A DNA stretch of 64,000 nt, from the NCBI RefSeq assembly GCF_041227145.1, contig NZ_JBGFSP010000003.1:3658001-3722000 (forward strand). The letters are read 5' to 3'. Positions 25,799 through 34,679 of this stretch are shown piece by piece; the first letter of the stretch is position 1, and each line of letters opens with the position of its first letter. The position numbers and the translations under genes were made by a program. This DNA comes from Bacteroides sp. AN502(2024). GTDB taxonomy: Bacteria; Bacteroidota; Bacteroidia; Bacteroidales; Bacteroidaceae. Below the pieces are notes generated by a model, which saw only the letters and a list, made by a program, of their open reading frames with translations, was not told the DNA's origin and did no database searches.

Positions 25799-28649
25799 TA
25801 AGCACCTGTATAGATGTGTTTCCATAGCGGCTGTCTTAATGGCTGCCATGTGTATGTATATGCCTGTACATGCGCAATCTGCTCCGATTTCCCTTCCCAA
25901 GGGAACTGTAGAGGGTTGTTTACCTAACGGACTGCATTATTTGATATTGAAAAACGCCGTTCCCGCTTCAAGGGTGGAGTTTCGGCTGATTATGCGTGTC
26001 GGTTCTGTTCAGGAAACGGAGAATCAGAAAGGATGTGCTCATTTTCTCGAACACATGGCATTCGGTGGAACCGGGCATTTCCCCAAACGGTCGTTGGTGA
26101 GTTATCTGGAATCCAAGGGAGTGAAATACGGCATCGATATCAATGCTTTCACGGGCTACGACCGTACGATCTATATGTTCGCTGTCCCCACAGATCATGG
26201 GCGGGAAGCTGTTGTCGACAGTTCGTTGCTGATTGTACGCGACTGGCTCGACGGCATATCCTTTTTTCCGGAGAAAGTGGAGAGTGAGAAAGGAATCATT
26301 TTGGAGGAATTGAGAGGTTATGATCTGAATGATGATTTCTATCAGTTGAAGATTGGACAGGGTGTTTTCGGAAACCATATCCCTTTGGGCACTGCCGATG
26401 ATATTCGTAAAGTGACCCCTCAGGCACTCAGGGAATATTATAATAAATGGTATATTCCTTCACTGGCAACATTGGTGGTAGTGGGAGATATCTCTCCCCA
26501 TGAGATAGAGGCTAAGATTAAAGCCGGTTTCTCTTCATTAAGGAAACGTGTGGCTAAAGATTTCCGCATTTATCCGTTAGCCTATGCGGAAGGTATTCAA
26601 ATATCGGAAATCAGAGACTCGTTGCGTAGCCATACGAAGGTGGAGTTGATGATTCCTCATCCTTGTGTGGTTGAGCGCACGATGAGCGATGCCGTCAAAA
26701 AAGAAACCGGGCGTTTACTGCTTCGGGCCATAACGCAGCGTTTTCAGGGGCGCGGCATCAAAGCGGATCTATCCGATTCCTGGTATTTGAGTGATAAGAA
26801 TCATCTGGTATTGGCTGTAGAGGGAGATGACAGGAGTGAAATCCTTAGCGGGATAACTACTGCCGTAGCCGAGTTGAATTGTTTGATTCGTGAGGGATGG
26901 GACAAGGAGGAACTGGCGGATGTCCGTACAAAATTCTGCAACCGGCTCACTGAAGGCAGCCTTGACGACGCGCGTTCTTCTGCTTATTTCTGCGATAATT
27001 TTACAGACTACGTAATATCCGGTGACCGGTATATGACCGCTCCGGCGGAGCGGAGGCAATTGAGAGAAGCCATGTGGCGTGTACAAGATAAGGATTTGCG
27101 GTTGCTGCTGAAAGAATGGCTCACCTGCCGGAAGCAATCGATGCTTGTGGCGTGTAATTCTCATCCGGGCTTGGGAATGCCATTGACGGAACAGGAAATC
27201 GCAGAAGCGTGGGCAGAGGGTGATCGGGCGGAATGTACGCCTTATACTTATGCCCGTCGGGAACGGGAGGAGGAAGTGCCGATAGAAACACCCGCTTGTT
27301 TGGCCGTTCGCCCCCCTTTTGATACTGCGATGATCGACCATATCCATGCCTATCGTGAAATGGGGGTTAGCGAGGTAAGACTGAAAAATGGCATTCGTCT
27401 GATTATGAAACCCACACAGGATTCCGACAGCACCTTGTATCTGACCTCTTTCGCTCCGTTCGGCACTTCTTCCTTGTCCGACGAAGAATATTCTTTGTTA
27501 GAGGGTGTTGCAGGATATATCGATATGGGAGGCATTGCGAAAGTAGACGGGCAGGTCCTTTCTGAATATCTTTTTCAGAAAGGAATGTCAATTACTGTAG
27601 CCATGGAGAATCATTGGCATGGTTTGATGGGAATGTCTTCCACCGCTAACGCGCCGGAGTTCTTCAACCTGATTTATGAGAAGATTTTCCATCCTGAACT
27701 GAAATACGGGGATTTTGAGGAGGTACGCCGGGAGTTGATACAGAGCGAAGGGAAAGAAACCGTGTTGGAGAAAATGCTGAAAAGAGATTCGGGACGTCAG
27801 TTGTCTGCCCGCATCAATGAATTGATGGGGGCATCTGTCGTGCGTCCGCCTATCCGTTCTTTCGCAGAACGGTTGAACCTCGATTCCATAGCCGGATACT
27901 ATAAGAAATTGTATACGCGTCCCGAAGGAACTACGTATGTTATATGCGGCTGTTTCAATCCGGATTCGCTCATGCGCCGGTTTGTGTCTGTGTTCGGAAG
28001 AATCCCGGTTTCAGTAAATGCCGTTCAACCCTCTTATCCCGATTTCGGCTTACCGGATAAAACCCATATCGAGGGATTCCCCAACGATAACGGGACGCAG
28101 ACCGTGTTTGATTATTTATTTTACGGTCATTACCGCCCTTGCCAAAAGAACACGCTCCTGTTGAAATTGATGCGAGATGTAATCCGTAACCGCCTGATTT
28201 CGGTCTTGCGTGAGCGGGAATCGTTAGTCTATTCCCCTTATATCTCGTTGTTTTATGAGGGAATTCCGCGGGGGACGTTTTACTTTGACATAAATGCTTC
28301 TGCCGATAACCGGAATATGGGGCGAATAGACCGTTTGTTGAAGGAAATTCTTCAGAGGCTGAAGGAAGAAGAAGTGGATATACAGGAATTACAGACCGTC
28401 AAGCGCTCTTTCCTTTTGGCAAAACGTGAAACCTTGAATGAGGAATCGCCGGCGGCATGGCGTGCCACGATAGTCGGATTACTTAAGAATGGGGAGTCAT
28501 TGGCTGATTTTGAACGATACGAGTCGTGTCTTGATGAGATAACCCCGGTTGAGTTGCGCAAGGCTTTCAACGAATGGATTCACTTGGATAATTATGTGCT
28601 ATTATATTTGAGTAATAATAAATTAAAGAATGATACAACCAATGATTAA
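25785..28649 (+). CDS. M16-family zinc metalloprotease, periplasmic
   Basis: 954 aa with a signal peptide (about 1-31, PVHAQ), so exported. The N-terminal M16 domain has the inverted zinc motif HxxEH (His86-Phe-Leu-Glu89-His90), with the downstream Glu region SEKGIILEELRGYD. A second, inactive-type M16 domain follows after about residue 500. Length and two-domain pairs fit pitrilysin/PqqL-like enzymes, which close around and cut peptides and small proteins. It overlaps both neighbours (14 bp and 20 bp). In the enterobacterial Fus system an M16 protease degrades an imported iron protein; a similar role is proposed here. Confidence 0.9.
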   Translation: MRRNNKHLYRCVSIAAVLMAAMCMYMPVHAQSAPISLPKGTVEGCLPNGLHYLILKNAVPASRVEFRLIMRVGSVQETENQKGCAHFLEHMAFGGTGHFPKRSLVSYLESKGVKYGIDINAFTGYDRTIYMFAVPTDHGREAVVDSSLLIVRDWLDGISFFPEKVESEKGIILEELRGYDLNDDFYQLKIGQGVFGNHIPLGTADDIRKVTPQALREYYNKWYIPSLATLVVVGDISPHEIEAKIKAGFSSLRKRVAKDFRIYPLAYAEGIQISEIRDSLRSHTKVELMIPHPCVVERTMSDAVKKETGRLLLRAITQRFQGRGIKADLSDSWYLSDKNHLVLAVEGDDRSEILSGITTAVAELNCLIREGWDKEELADVRTKFCNRLTEGSLDDARSSAYFCDNFTDYVISGDRYMTAPAERRQLREAMWRVQDKDLRLLLKEWLTCRKQSMLVACNSHPGLGMPLTEQEIAEAWAEGDRAECTPYTYARREREEEVPIETPACLAVRPPFDTAMIDHIHAYREMGVSEVRLKNGIRLIMKPTQDSDSTLYLTSFAPFGTSSLSDEEYSLLEGVAGYIDMGGIAKVDGQVLSEYLFQKGMSITVAMENHWHGLMGMSSTANAPEFFNLIYEKIFHPELKYGDFEEVRRELIQSEGKETVLEKMLKRDSGRQLSARINELMGASVVRPPIRSFAERLNLDSIAGYYKKLYTRPEGTTYVICGCFNPDSLMRRFVSVFGRIPVSVNAVQPSYPDFGLPDKTHIEGFPNDNGTQTVFDYLFYGHYRPCQKNTLLLKLMRDVIRNRLISVLRERESLVYSPYISLFYEGIPRGTFYFDINASADNRNMGRIDRLLKEILQRLKEEEVDIQELQTVKRSFLLAKRETLNEESPAAWRATIVGLLKNGESLADFERYESCLDEITPVELRKAFNEWIHLDNYVLLYLSNNKLKNDTTND

Positions 28650-29529
28650 GCGTTTATTAGTTATCTTTTGGGGGTGTTTTTGTCTGCAAATGATTGCCTG
28701 CGCGCAGGTAGGAGCGGATAAGCCCGCTTATGTGTTATATGATAATGAGGGGAAAGCGATTACTTACGGCCGGTTGATAGAGCAGCTGGAGAAGTATGAT
28801 GTCGTTTTCTTGGGTGAGATGCATAATTGCCCCATCACTCACTGGCTGGAATTTGAGATAACCCGTTCGCTTTTCCATATCCATAAGGACAAACTGATGT
28901 TGGGTGAGGAGATGATGGAAAGCGATAACCAACTGATTCTGGATGAATATTTTCAAAATAGAATCTCTTACGAGCGTTTTGAGGCGGAGGCTCGCTTGTG
29001 GCCTAATTACAGTACGGATTATTACCCGGTGGTCTATTTCGCGAAAGAGAACCGGATTCCGTTTATTGCCACCAATGTTCCGCGTCGTTATGCCAATGCG
29101 GTGAAAAACGGGGGATTTGAGGCTCTGGATTCACTGTCGGATGAGGCTAAAAAATACATTGCCCCTTTGCCGATTTCTTTCAATTACGATGAGAAGGAGA
29201 GTGGGGCGGCTTTTAGTATAATGAATATGATGGGAGGACGAAAATCCGGAGATAATTATAAATTGGCGCAGGCGCAGGCTGTGAAGGATGCTACAATGGG
29301 ATGGTTTATAGCCCGCAATATGAAAGATAAATTTCTGCATATTAACGGAAGCTATCATTCCGATTGGAAAGGCGGCATTGTTCCCTATCTGCTTCAATAT
29401 CGTCCGGGGACAAGCGTTGTGACAGTAACCTCTGTGCGTCAGGAAAATACGGACAGGCTGGATGAAGAGAATAAAGGGCGTGCGGATTTTTATATCTGTG
29501 TGCCGGAAGATATGGTAACCGGTTATTAA
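28630..29529 (+). CDS. ChaN/HmuE-like haem- or iron-associated lipoprotein
   Basis: 299 aa. The N-terminal signal has a possible lipobox MIAC (about residue 24); an alternative ATG at 28642 shortens it by four residues. The family signature is VVFLGEMHNCPITHWLEFEI, with GEMHN and the conserved His pair, and NGSYHSDWKGGI later. This is the ChaN (haem-binding uptake, Tiki-like superfamily) family; Campylobacter ChaN is an iron-regulated lipoprotein that binds haem, while eukaryotic Tiki relatives are proteases. Its overlap with the M16 gene and closeness to hmuS support a role in haem handling. Last gene of the operon; a terminator follows at 29567. Confidence 0.85.
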   Translation: MIQPMIKRLLVIFWGCFCLQMIACAQVGADKPAYVLYDNEGKAITYGRLIEQLEKYDVVFLGEMHNCPITHWLEFEITRSLFHIHKDKLMLGEEMMESDNQLILDEYFQNRISYERFEAEARLWPNYSTDYYPVVYFAKENRIPFIATNVPRRYANAVKNGGFEALDSLSDEAKKYIAPLPISFNYDEKESGAAFSIMNMMGGRKSGDNYKLAQAQAVKDATMGWFIARNMKDKFLHINGSYHSDWKGGIVPYLLQYRPGTSVVTVTSVRQENTDRLDEENKGRADFYICVPEDMVTGY

Positions 29530-29566
29530 GAAAACAAAGAAGGCAGGTCTGCTTAATTCACAAAAG

Positions 29567-29599
29567 GTCTCCATGATGCGATGCGTCTGGAGACTTTTT
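29567..29599 (+). terminator. Intrinsic terminator of the SusCD-M16-ChaN operon
   Basis: GTCTCCA (29567-29573) pairs with TGGAGAC (29588-29594) and the inner GATGC with GCGTC, followed by TTTTT. It begins 38 bp after the stop codon. Confidence 0.85.
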
Positions 29600-29639
29600 C
29601 GTATCTTCGCGCCCTTAAACTAACTAAACTTTATTTTTT

Positions 29640-31236
29640 ATGTTTACTGACTTATTGTATTCTTCTTATTTTTCCCTTTTCCTGATTGTCGCATTGGGGT
29701 TTATGCTGGGAAGAATAAAAATCAGAGGATTATCTCTTGATGTGTCGGCAGTTATTTTTATTGCTCTTCTTTTCGGGCATTTTGGTGTTATCATTCCTAA
29801 AGAATTGGGAAACTTCGGTTTGGTGCTCTTCATATTTACCATCGGCATTCAGGCAGGACCCGGATTTTTTGATTCTTTCCGCAGTAAAGGAAAAACACTC
29901 ATTCTCATTACTATGCTTATTATTTGTTCCGCCTGCCTGACCGCAGTCGGGTTGAAGTATGCCTTTGATATCGATACACCGAGTATTGTCGGTTTGATTG
30001 CCGGTGCGTTGACCAGTACACCGGGGTTGGCGGTTGCTATCGACAGTACCCATTCTCCTTTGGCATCCATTGCTTACGGTATCGCATATCCGTTTGGAGT
30101 GATCGGTGTGATTCTGTTTGTCAAGCTGTTACCTAAAATGATGCGGGTGGATTTAGATAAAGAAGCCCGTCGTTTGGAAATAGAACGTCGCGGGCAATTC
30201 CCGGAATTGACTACTTGTATTTACCGTGTCACCCACTCGAATGTGTTTGATCGCAGCCTATTGCAAATTAATGCGCGTGGTATGACGGGGGCTGTTATTT
30301 CCCGCCTGAAACGCAATGATGAGATATCCATTCCCACAGCTCATACCGTGTTGCGTGAAGGAGACTATATACAAGCCGTAGGTAGTGAAGAATCACTGGA
30401 GCAGCTTGCTGTACTGGTAGGTAAGAGAGAAGAAGGTGAGCTGCCTTTGGATAAAACACAGGGAATAGAATCTTTGCTGCTAACCAAAAAGGATATGATA
30501 AACAAACAACTGGGTGATTTGAATTTACAGAAAAACTTTGGTTGTACGGTGACTCGTATCCGTCGAAGCGGTATTGATTTGTCTCCGTCTCCCGATCTTG
30601 CTTTAAAATTCGGTGATAAGTTGATGGTGGTCGGTGAGAAAGAGGGAATAAGAGGAATAGCCCGTCTGTTGGGAAACAATGCGAAGAAACTGTCCGATAC
30701 GGATTTCTTTCCTATTGCGATGGGGGTTGTATTGGGAGTGCTGTTTGGCAAAATAAATATATCTTTTTCTGATAGTCTGTCGTTCTCTCCGGGATTGACC
30801 GGAGGGGTGCTGATGGTAGCTCTTGTGTTGAGTGCGATGGGTAAGACGGGACCTGTTATCTGGTCTATGTCCGGACATAGACCAGTTGTTGCGCCAATTA
30901 GGTTTGTTGCTTTTTCTTGCCGAAGTAGGGACTTCTGCCGGTAAGAATCTGGTTGCCACTTTTCAGGAAAGCGGATTGCTTATGTTCGGAGTGGGGGCTG
31001 CCATCACATTAGTGCCGATGCTTGTTGCGGCCATTGTCGGACGTCTGGTATTTAAAATCAGTCTGCTCGATTTGTTGGGAACTATTACGGGCGGTATGAC
31101 GAGTACTCCGGGATTGGCCGCTGCCGATTCAATGGTGGATAGTAACATACCGAGCGTAGCTTATGCAACTGTTTATCCGATTGCTATGGTATTCCTGATT
31201 CTGTTTATTCAAATCATAGCCTCGGCAGTATATTAA
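29640..31236 (+). pseudogene. YidE/YbjL-type (AspT-like) transporter, frameshifted
   Basis: The family has two halves of membrane helices (AspAl exchanger domains) around two TrkA-C/RCK regulatory domains. The first frame (29640-30944) covers the N-terminal helices, both TrkA-C domains (about residues 195-345) and the first C-terminal helices, to GKTGPVIWSMSG. The rest (LLRQLGLLLFLAEVGTSAGKN onward) continues in another frame to 31236. The frames meet at 30860-30885, a perfect 26-bp palindrome. The predicted intact protein would be about 530 aa. TATCTTCG near 29602 could be the promoter. Function in most bacteria is unproven (AspT itself exchanges aspartate and alanine). Confidence 0.85.
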
Positions 31237-31277
31237 CGGAACTTTGTACAATCATTGATTGTTAAATAAATAGTTTG

Positions 31278-31285
31278 TATCTTTG
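31278..31285 (+). promoter_or_regulatory. Bacteroides -7 element TATCTTTG
   Basis: Exact TAnnTTTG match with ATTG 20 bp upstream. It precedes the GTG start of the His-rich protein by 22 bp and shows that the upstream frame opening at 31275 is not coding. Confidence 0.6.
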
Positions 31286-31307
31286 CCGACTCAAAGCAAG
31301 GAATAAG

Positions 31308-31664
31308 GTGAAACGATTGTTATTGAATATTACACGTTACTTCTTACCTATACTGTTTGTGTCGTATCTGGTAAGTTTTACATGCTTTCCTCACGTGCAT
31401 GTGGTCGGTGGCTTGACAATCGTCCATTCGCACCCGTTTAAGAAAGGGGTGGTACATAACCACTCTACCGCCGAACTGCTGCAGATTCATTTTCTGTCTC
31501 ACCTGATGACAGACGATGTAGCAGTTGTTTTTGCTCTTTCTCTTTTCACTCCTTTCTTCTTATCTCTTTTGCTCGGACGTTCGCAATATGCCCGCTATCA
31601 TAGTCTGTGTCAGGGGGTAGTGGGGCTTAGGGCGCCTCCGGTTATTCATTTCTCCATTCTTTGA
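31308..31664 (+). CDS. Small histidine-rich membrane protein beside a TonB-dependent receptor
   Basis: 118 aa starting at GTG 31308, preceded by AATAAGG. A hydrophobic N-terminal helix (YFLPILFVSYLVSFTCF) is followed by a His-rich loop (FPHVHVVGGLTIVHSHPF, then VVHNHSTAELLQIHF) and a second helix (about 75-95). The spacing of six or more His in the loop suggests metal binding in the periplasm. Similar small proteins accompany TonB-dependent receptors in Bacteroidetes. It is separated from the receptor gene by a hairpin repeat. No enzyme family recognised; metal identity unknown. Confidence 0.75.
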   Translation: MKRLLLNITRYFLPILFVSYLVSFTCFPHVHVVGGLTIVHSHPFKKGVVHNHSTAELLQIHFLSHLMTDDVAVVFALSLFTPFFLSLLLGRSQYARYHSLCQGVVGLRAPPVIHFSIL

Positions 31665-31672
31665 ATGACGAT

Positions 31673-31708
31673 GAGGGTGTGTCAATAAGGGAATTGTGAC
31701 ACGCCCTC
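31673..31708. repeat. Short interspersed hairpin repeat, minimal copy
   Basis: GAGGGTGTGTCA (31673-31684) pairs with TGACACGCCCTC (31697-31708) with one G-U pair. It has the same outer arms as the copy at 13764 but lacks the CCCCTGCC core. It lies 8 bp after the stop of the His-rich gene and could attenuate read-through into the receptor gene. Confidence 0.75.
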
Positions 31709-31767
31709 GAGCTAGGGCATTGTCTGTCCGTATGAATACTTATCTAAAAACGAATAACAAACGAAAA

Positions 31768-34095
31768 ATGAAGAAATACATCTTTCCGCTTGTCTGCTTG
31801 TGTTGCGCATTGTTGCCTGCCCTTGAAGGACAAGCCCATGAATATCCGGATCATCCCGAATTACGTAAGTCAGATGCCAATATCATTGGCCATATCCTTG
31901 ATAAAAACACCCAAGAGCATTTGCCCTATATTACCATCGCCTTGAAAGGTACGACCATCGGAACGGTGACCGATGCTACCGGGCACTATTTCTTGAAGAA
32001 TCTTCCCGAAGGCAATTTTGTGCTTGAAGTCAGTTCGGTGGGCTATAAGACCGTCAGACGGAACGTGACGCTGAAGAAAGGGCGTACACTGGAAGAAGAT
32101 TTCGAAATAGAAGAAGACGCTGTCGCTTTGGATGGCGTAGTAGTGTCTGCCAATCGTAATGAGACCACTCGCCGGCTGGCTCCGACACTGGTGAATGTCG
32201 TGGATTTGAAAATCTTTGAGAATACCAACTCTACTACGCTGGCACAAGGACTGAGCTTTCAGCCGGGCGTCCGTGTGGAGTCCAATTGTCAGAATTGCGG
32301 TTTCCAGCAAGTGCGTATCAACGGACTGGATGGTCCTTACACGCAGATCCTGCTCGATTCCCGCCCTATTTTCAGTGCGCTTTCCGGAGTATATGGCATC
32401 GAGCAGATTCCCGCCAGCATGATAGAACGGGTGGAAGTGATGCGTGGAGGCGGATCGGCTTTGTTCGGATCGTCTGCCATTGCCGGAACAATTAATATCA
32501 TCACCAAGGAGCCAATACGCAACTCTGGCATGTTGTCCCATACCCTTACAGGCATTGGCGATGGCGACGCTTTCGATAACAGCACAGCCTTGAACGCCTC
32601 GCTTGTGACGGACGACCAGCGTGCAGGTTTGTATATCTTCGGTCAGAACCGCCATCGTTCTGCGTACGACCATGACGAAGACGGGTACTCCGAGATTCCC
32701 AAGTTGCATGGTCAGACCATCGGTTTCCGCTCGTTTCTGAAAACAACGACTTATTCGAAACTGACTTTTGAATATCATCACATGGAGGAATTCCGCAGAG
32801 GGGGAGACTTGCTGAACCGCCCGCCCCACGAAGCGAATGTGGCGGAGCAGACCGAACACTCGATCAATGGCGGAGGAGTGAAGTTTGATTATTTCTCTCC
32901 TGACGAGAAGCATCGTTTCAATCTGTTCGCATCCGCGCAGCACATCAATCGTGACAGCTATTATGGACCGGGTGATAGAGATCCGTTAGATGCTTACGGA
33001 AATACCACCGACTTAAATTGGATGGCAGGATCGCAATATGTCTACAGTTTCGGAAAATGTATCTTTATGCCTTCCGACCTGACTGCCGGAGTCGAATTCA
33101 ATCAGGACAAACTGGGAGATAACATGTGGGGATATAATCGTACGGTAGACCAGAAAGTGAATATCGGTAGTGCTTTTCTTCAGAACGAATGGAAGAATAA
33201 GCACTGGGGATTCCTTATTGGCGGTCGTCTGGATAAACATAATCTGATTGACCATGTGATATTCAGTCCGCGTGCCAATCTGCGTTATAATCCGACGGAG
33301 AATATCAATCTTCGTTTCAGTTACTCGTCCGGTTTCCGTGCTCCTCAGGCTTTCGACGAAGATTTGCACGTGGAGAATGTGGGCGGTAATGTGGCGATGG
33401 TCGAACTGGCGGACCGTCTGAAAGAGGAAAGGTCGCAGAGCTTGAGTGCTTCTGCGGATATTTATCACCGTTTGGGTGCGTTTCAGGTTAACTTCCTGTT
33501 AGAAGGATTCTATACAAAGTTGTCGGATGTTTTTGCTCTTACCGACGGAGAGGTAGTGAACGGAATCTTGACACGTACACGCTACAATGCACCGGGAGCC
33601 CGTGTGATGGGATTGACATTGGAAGGAAAGGTGGCTTATCTGACTAAATTTCAGATTCAGGCAGGAGTCACTTTGCAACAGAGCCATTACAATGAACCGC
33701 ACGTATGGAATAAGAAGGCTCCGGCTGTGAAAAAAATGATGCGTACACCGAATACTTACGGTTATTTTACGGCAACCTACACCCCGATAAAACCATTGTC
33801 TGTGGCTCTTTCCGGTACGTATACCGGTTCGATGCTGGTTCCCCATGAACCTGTGCCGGGATTCCTTGAACATCCGACAACGGTGAATACCAACGATTTC
33901 TTCGACATCGGTCTGAAGGCTGCTTATGATTTCAAACTTTACAAGTCGACGAACTTGCAGGTGAATGTCGGTATACAGAATATTTTCAATGCTTACCAGA
34001 ACGACTTCGACAAAGGAGCCGACCGTGACTCCGGTTATATTTATGGCCCGTCGTTGCCGAGAAGTTTCTTTGCCGGGGTGAAGATCAGTTATTAA
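31768..34095 (+). CDS. TonB-dependent outer-membrane receptor (haem/metal/cobalamin type)
   Basis: 775 aa from ATG 31768 (MKKYIFPLVCL); an upstream in-frame ATG at 31696 would start inside the hairpin repeat and is rejected. A signal peptide (about 1-23), a carboxypeptidase-regulatory-like domain (about 38-125), a plug with SFQPGVRVESNCQNCGFQQV and VMRGGGSALFGSSAIAGTINI, and a barrel with the FRAP motif (SYSSGFRAPQAFDED) are seen. The length and single-gene setting (no SusD) fit the classical receptor class. The preceding His-rich protein suggests a metal or metal complex. The CxxC in the plug (CQNC) is unusual and may be disulfide- or metal-related. Confidence 0.88.
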   Translation: MKKYIFPLVCLCCALLPALEGQAHEYPDHPELRKSDANIIGHILDKNTQEHLPYITIALKGTTIGTVTDATGHYFLKNLPEGNFVLEVSSVGYKTVRRNVTLKKGRTLEEDFEIEEDAVALDGVVVSANRNETTRRLAPTLVNVVDLKIFENTNSTTLAQGLSFQPGVRVESNCQNCGFQQVRINGLDGPYTQILLDSRPIFSALSGVYGIEQIPASMIERVEVMRGGGSALFGSSAIAGTINIITKEPIRNSGMLSHTLTGIGDGDAFDNSTALNASLVTDDQRAGLYIFGQNRHRSAYDHDEDGYSEIPKLHGQTIGFRSFLKTTTYSKLTFEYHHMEEFRRGGDLLNRPPHEANVAEQTEHSINGGGVKFDYFSPDEKHRFNLFASAQHINRDSYYGPGDRDPLDAYGNTTDLNWMAGSQYVYSFGKCIFMPSDLTAGVEFNQDKLGDNMWGYNRTVDQKVNIGSAFLQNEWKNKHWGFLIGGRLDKHNLIDHVIFSPRANLRYNPTENINLRFSYSSGFRAPQAFDEDLHVENVGGNVAMVELADRLKEERSQSLSASADIYHRLGAFQVNFLLEGFYTKLSDVFALTDGEVVNGILTRTRYNAPGARVMGLTLEGKVAYLTKFQIQAGVTLQQSHYNEPHVWNKKAPAVKKMMRTPNTYGYFTATYTPIKPLSVALSGTYTGSMLVPHEPVPGFLEHPTTVNTNDFFDIGLKAAYDFKLYKSTNLQVNVGIQNIFNAYQNDFDKGADRDSGYIYGPSLPRSFFAGVKISY

Positions 34096-34186
34096 GGTTC
34101 GGGTAAAATCTAAAACATGGCTCGGGACTTTGGGGTTCCAGCCATGAAGCAGTCCGTTTCCAGTGTTTGAATTGTATATCACATGC

Positions 34187-34330
34187 ATGATTGACAATGA
34201 TCCTGTTTTCATGGGGGAATGGCACGGTTTAGAAAAGGATATACAAGAAAAAGTGAAGAATGAAGGAGTATGGCCGAAAATAGGATGGGAAAATCCCATT
34301 CATGATGAGAATTGTAGTGGGACAAGGTAA
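34187..34330 (+). other. Short open frame cut by an IS982 relic; no other gene in 34096-34335
   Basis: A 47-codon frame starts at ATG 34187, with charged, plausible composition (GEWHGLEKDIQEKVKNEG). It ends exactly where the IS982-like end begins, so it may be a gene fragment. Before it, a hairpin (CATGGCTCGGGA with TTCCAGCCATG, about 34118-34147) follows the receptor gene. I recognise no family and do not insist on a gene. Confidence 0.3.
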
Positions 34331-34335
34331 CATAG

Positions 34336-34425
34336 TAACATAACGTAAGTTCGATATAAAATCAGGAAATGAAAAGTTACCCGTCATTGATAAAATTCAT
34401 ATCAATGGCGGGTTGCATCACACAT
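34336..34425 (-). mobile_element. IS982-family 3' end relic
   Basis: AACGTAAGTTCGATATAA is the same type of terminal sequence as found at both ends of the IS982 remnant at 37298-37850. The minus strand next to it reads PAIDMNFINDG then a stop, the usual last residues of IS982 transposases. The rest of that copy is gone. Confidence 0.6.
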
Positions 34426-34679
34426 GACCACATACGCATAAGTAAATCGGTTCTCCGGATTTATTCAATCCGGTTTCTTTTGATTGCCTAATCGGATTCA
34501 TCGCTTTGCCTATTCCAACTTCGTATAACTATAGTTTCCCTTGTGCATGACTATAGTCTCCCTTGCGTATAACTATAGTCATACGCAAAGTACGTAAGCA
34601 TTCAGTAAACCACGTTGCAATTTTTGTGAAATTAGTTCCGAATCGGTGCTATTCGTAGTCGATTCGGAACTAATAGTAT

